From NCBI GenBank assembly GCA_033675265.1, contig JAUJYZ010000255.1, forward strand, positions 156,001 through 220,000: a DNA stretch of 64,000 nucleotides. Direction: 5' to 3'. The notes beneath the pieces are model-generated. The model was not told where the DNA came from. It did no database searches and was given only the letters and a program-made list of their open reading frames with translations. Positions 60,450 through 64,000 of the stretch are shown one piece after another. This stretch comes from Actinostola sp. cb2023. Its lineage: Eukaryota; Cnidaria; Anthozoa; Actiniaria; Actinostolidae. The position numbers and the translations under genes are program-made. How positions within the stretch are numbered: the stretch's first letter is position 1; every line of letters starts with the position of its first letter.

Positions 60450-61190
60450 TATAACACCATGCTCGAGAATCCAGCGGTGCTCTTCTGGCGGCTGGTATAT
60501 CGGCTGATAATGTCCGCGGCTGAGAGATGGTCCGAAAAATGAACAGTTGGCCGAGAAGCGAAGCTTCGAGGGCAACTGTGATATTTTGAGGTCCATCTCT
60601 AAGCCAAGGACATTATCAGCCGATATACCTGTAAGCCAGAAAGAGGTTTATTTATTTTATTACCCTTCGATAAATTTTCTATGTCGACTTCAATGTTGAA
60701 GAAACCGAAACAAAATGACGGATGAAGAAAACAAGTTTCATCGAGTTCAAATATCCGTTCCGTTTGAGATATTTTCATGTGTAAACTTCTAAAAAAGTAT
60801 TCGAAAATAAAAGACTGATAGTTTTTGAAGCTTTTTGAGTGGTTTTCATGATATTTTGGGTTTTATTTGAGTGACTTTTTGGGCGCCGATTTTGACGTTT
60901 GTTCGTAGTTCAACGATCGAAAAATTATAAAAATACATCAAATACCTGTCGTATCGACGTTAAAATCCCCCAAAAGGGAAAAAGTACACTATACATGTAT
61001 GTTATACAAGCTAATTTACCTACTAAAAATACATTACAATCTTAAAAAAGTTCAGATAATTTCATTTTTCTCCAAAGTGGGGGATATCATCTCAAAACTG
61101 GGGGATATTACCTGACCTCCGTCCAGTGAAATTGTACCACGTGACCCGTTTTAACCAATGGGCGCGCGCGAAAATTTATCGATGGGTTAT
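60450..61190. mobile_element. probable non-autonomous DNA element
   Basis: GGTATATCGGCTGATAATGT pairs with ACATTATCAGCCGATATACC about 110 bp away, enclosing GAAGCGAAGCTTCGAGGGC. The sequence beyond, to GGGGGATATTACCTGACCTC and CCAATGGGCGCGCGCG, may belong to the same element. The outer boundary is uncertain and nothing is encoded. Confidence 0.45.
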
Positions 61191-61479
61191 AATTAACGAT
61201 ACACTTTCACTTGATTCATCCTTGATTCAGAGACTGTACTAGCTTGGACATTTTTAAGAAAAAAGTAAAGACATTTTTATTTAAAGAAGCATATTATTAA
61301 TGTTATTCACAACGTAAATTATTCATTAATTATGTCCAGCATTTCTTATATTGTTATATTTTATTATATTATATTTCAGTATATTTTATACATATATATA
61401 TTTTTGATATTTTTAACTCTATTTATAACACTTAGGATTAGGTTTAAGATTTAAGTATATATATTTTTGGATTATGATT

Positions 61480-61580
61480 ACGTTTATTTTAGTTGTATCA
61501 GTTGTAAAGTGCTTTGTAAGTTGTCCATGTAAAAGCGCTATATAAATAAAGTTATTATTATTATTATTATTATTATCCTA
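61480..61580 (+). repeat. SINE-like dispersed repeat, copy 3, overlapping the hyaluronidase 3' end
   Basis: GTTGTAAAGTGCTTTGTAAG, then AAAAGCGCTATATAAATAAA, then a TTA tract. On the minus strand its tail is read as the last codons of the hyaluronidase frame (oligo-Ile, then a stop at 61,538). Confidence 0.6.
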
Positions 61581-64000
61581 GTTTCAGGGTAGAGATCCTC
61601 AGTAAAACTGGGCACATTACATTCCCTACCCTCCCATCCCATGTAACAAACACACTCGTCAAAGATCCACTTCTTCCTCAAACTAAGGAACGCTTTTTTC
61701 ACGTAGCTTGCCACACGTTCCAGCTTGAACCGACATCGGCCACGTGAGTTACAGTACTGATTACTACAGTCTTGTGCCACGTCTGACAGTGTTTGAACCA
61801 AGGGACCAAAAAACTCATCCATGTAATCTTTAAGTTGAAGACAGAATTCCTCGTTTTCGTGAAGGACAGTGTCCCAGATCACTACCCCGGATGTCGCTAG
61901 CTCTGCTGATTGGGTAACAGTGGAGTACATATCTTCCTATGTAGGATTTTGAAAAATACACGTTTGTCAACGCATAGATAGTACTGATGTGTAAAATAAC
62001 AGCTAATTCTCGCGCTATATTTAGATTTTTTTACATGCCATATCGTTTGAAGCAAGATTTGGTCGGTTAGTGCACCCGGTCGTGACAACACGGGCATCGA
62101 TCTCATGGGAGGCTCTGGCATGATTGTCAAGCCGGTTTTCACTAGCAACGAAAGCACTTATTGGTCTGCGAAAACGGGCCTGACGCAAGCATTTGCGCAA
62201 GTACAAGAGACGTTATTTCACTGTGAAAACAGCCCTAACGCAAGCATTTGCGCAAGTACAAGAGACGTTATTTCACTGTGAAAACAGGCCTGACGCAAGC
62301 ATTTGCGCAAGTACAAGAGACGTTATTTCACTGTGAAAACAGGCCTGACGCAAGCATTTGCGCAAGTACAAGAGACGTTATTTCACTGCGAAAACGGGCC
62401 TGACGCAAGCATAAGCGCAAGTACATGCAAGAGATGTTATATCACTGCGAAAACAGGCCTGACGAAAGCATAAGTGCAAGTACAAGAGGCGTTATTTCAC
62501 TGCGAAAACAGGCCTGACGCAAGCATAAGCGCAAGTACAAGAGATGTTATTTCACTGTAAAAACGGGCCTGACACAAGCATAAGCATAACAGCCGTTATT
62601 TCACTGTGAAAACAGGCCTGACGCCAGCATAAGCACAAGTACAAGAGACGTTATTTCACTGTGAAAACAGGCCTGACGCAAGCATAAGCACAAGTACAAG
62701 AGATGTTATTTCACTGTAAAAACGGGCCTGACACAAGCATAAGCACAACAGCCGTTATTTCACTGTGAAAACAGGCCTGTATGCTTGCGCTTATATATCC
62801 TAATTGCGTCGGCCTGTTTTCAGACGACACAAGTTTATGGTTGCGCTTGTGATTGCGTCGCAAATCAGAACCAGGCTATCAATACAGAATCACACGCTCA
62901 CCTTATTTAAGAACAACGCTGACGAGACATAGACAATCCTCACGTAAGGAAAAACTGGAAGGTGGTCATGTTACTCACGCGTATCGCCTCTAAAATGTTT
63001 CCTTTGGCAAAGGCAGCTGTGTCGTCGTACTTGTGGTTGGAGGAAAGGTAGATCGATGGCAGGATTACAGAGCTTGAGTCGAACAGCCATGATATCTGGT
63101 TGTTTTGTTCTGTTGTATGATTACTGCATTCACAGGTGTGGTGGTTATAGCAACGAGGAAATCCATAATAGCCCCATAGAGCTTTAGGTCGTAACTTGTG
63201 ACCAAGAGGCGTTATTTCACTGCGAAAACGGTGCTGACGCAAGCATTTCCGCAAGCACAAGAGGCGTTATTAAAACGGTGCTGACGCAAGCATTTTCTCA
63301 AGCACAAGAGGCGTTATTTCACTGCGAAAACGGTGCTGACGCAAGCATTTGCGCAAAACCAAGTGGCGTTATTTCACTGCAAAAACAGGCCTGACGCAAG
63401 CATAAGCGCAATTTTCTTAAGCTTGCGCTTATATATCCTAATTGCGTCGGCCTGGTTTCAGAAAATACAAGTTTATGTGCTTGCGTCGCAAGTGAAAACC
63501 AGGCTCTATAAAAGCAGAATTGCACGCTCACCTTATTTAAGAACAATGCTGACGAGGAGTAGACAATCCTCACGTAAGGAAAAACTGGAAGGCGTCGACC
63601 TGCAGTTGTCATGTTACTCACGCGTATCGCCTCTAAAATGTTTCCTTTGGCAAAGGCAGATGTGTCGTCGTACTTGTGCTTTGAGGAAAGGTAGATCGAA
63701 GGCAGGATAACAGAGCTTGAGTCGAACAGCCATGATATCTGATTGTTTTGTTCTATTGTATGATTACTGCATTCACAGGTGTGGTAGTTATAGCAACGAG
63801 GAAATCCATAATAGCCCCATAGAGCTTTAGGTCGTAACTTGTGTCCCAGTTGAATCGAGCTCTGCATGTAATTCTTTGCTGCCGATTCGAATTGGATTCT
63901 TGCTTCGTTTTGGATTTGCCATTTGCTCCAAGATGGATGTTGCTGTTGGACTAGAGCCATTGACATATTCCTTGGGTAAAATATAGACCAATCAGTTGAT
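61538..64000 (-). CDS. GH56 hyaluronidase, 3' part (5' exons outside the window)
   Basis: Hydrolyses hyaluronan or related glycosaminoglycans; secreted or surface enzyme. Minus-strand exons: one from the window edge (reading FYPRNMSMALV, then HPSW.. FESAAKNYMQ..) to the donor at 63532, and 61936-61538 (stop). They join in phase 0 as SSSALFLNK|EDMYSTVTQ. Family signatures: LRPKALWGYYGFPRCYN, NQISWLFDSSSVILPSIYL, LPVFPYVRIVY, SAELATSGVVIWDTV, then an EGF-like tail (CNSRGRCRF .. DECVCYMGWEGREC). The catalytic DxE motif would lie upstream, beyond the window. The last codons ([13 protein letters not shown]) come from a repeat tail. A damaged duplicate of the first exon lies between the two (62902-63205). 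The paralogue cannot be assigned. Confidence 0.88.
62165..62870. repeat. 56-60 bp tandem repeat, about 11 copies, CATAAGCGCAAG family
   Basis: Each unit has AACAGGCCTGACGCAAGCAT, TTGCGCAAGTACAAGAGACG and TTATTTCACTGTGAA. The block ends in an inverted piece (TATGCTTGCGCTTATATATC, TTGCGTCGGCCTGTTTTC), so the array is an amplified arm of the foldback family also seen at 4,436 and 10,015. Intron of the hyaluronidase gene. Confidence 0.9.
62902..63205 (-). pseudogene. duplicated hyaluronidase exon, frame-disrupted
   Basis: On the minus strand it reads GHKLRPKALWGYYGFPRCYN onward to ILEAIRVSNMTT, nearly identical to the 63.5-63.85 kb exon. Relative to that exon 13 bp are missing after the Met-Thr codons, so the frame runs into TGA. 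The donor-side sequence (TTAAATAAG|GTGAGC) is kept. Differences include YHTCEC to HHTCEC and SSKHKYDDTS to SSNHKYDDTA. Homology stops before the LGHK codons at the 5' side, so the duplicate lacks the FESAAKNYMQ part. Confidence 0.8.
63205..63520. repeat. CATAAGCGCAAG-family units between duplicated exons
   Basis: Three to four units (AAACGGTGCTGACGCAAGCA, AGAGGCGTTATTTCACTGC) followed by the inverted end TAAGCTTGCGCTTATATATC, as at 62.8 kb. The repeat and the exon were duplicated together, about 640 bp apart. Confidence 0.85.

Noticed and set aside
63590..63610. GTCGACCTGCAG, identical to part of a common cloning-vector polylinker, in the hyaluronidase exon
   Set aside because: Only 12 bases match, flanking sequence is not vector, and the segment keeps the protein frame (TTAGRRLPVF), so chance is more likely.

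Overview
This is eukaryotic nuclear DNA from an invertebrate animal. Genes are split by canonical GT..AG introns, the sequence is AT-rich, and introns and spacers are packed with microsatellites, minisatellites and short foldback (MITE-like) elements. Elements such as a GGGCCCGGTTGTTCGAAAG-ended palindrome, a SINE-like repeat with a TTATTATT tail, and an AGAGGGTGACACGTGACAG repeat suggest a marine invertebrate, perhaps an anthozoan cnidarian. That placement is inference; the sequence does not fix the phylum.

Layout. (1) About 0.57-15.3 kb, plus strand: an M13-family zinc metallopeptidase (neprilysin/ECE-like) with HEISH, ENIAD and a C-terminal CKIW. One required exon region (about 5.98-7.2 kb) survives only as tandem, progressively degraded copies, and another exon (11,924-12,020) carries a one-base frame slip. 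(2) 15.3-18.5 kb: spacer with foldback elements and a G-rich inverted repeat. (3) 18,692-28,722, plus strand: CDKAL1, the tRNA-A37 threonylcarbamoyl methylthiotransferase. It is complete in 11 exons (556 aa) with a C-terminal membrane anchor. (4) 28.7-41.8 kb: long spacer with several tandem arrays, then about 6 kb of repeat-poor sequence that probably holds the promoter and 5' UTR of the next gene. (5) 41,841-58,577, plus strand: an atrophin-family corepressor (RERE: BAH, ELM2, SANT, GATA finger, His/Gln-rich C-terminus), complete in 17 exons (about 1,072 aa). (6) 61,538-64,000, minus strand: the 3' part of a GH56 hyaluronidase with an EGF-like tail. It has a tandemly duplicated, frame-damaged copy of its middle exon, and its 5' exons lie beyond the window.

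The four genes have unrelated roles (secreted or membrane peptidase, tRNA modification, chromatin corepressor, glycosidase), and nothing suggests they work together. The most unusual signal is how tandem arrays relate to exons. Many introns carry a private minisatellite. In the peptidase gene, exon pieces have been copied into the arrays: three eroding copies of an internal exon, one exon copy partly replaced by 17-bp repeat units, and six decoy copies of the terminal-exon acceptor. Either local repeat dynamics are overwriting exons, or the assembly consensus is unreliable inside arrays. Spanning reads would decide. I found no CRISPR array, rRNA, convincing tRNA or prokaryotic-style system.
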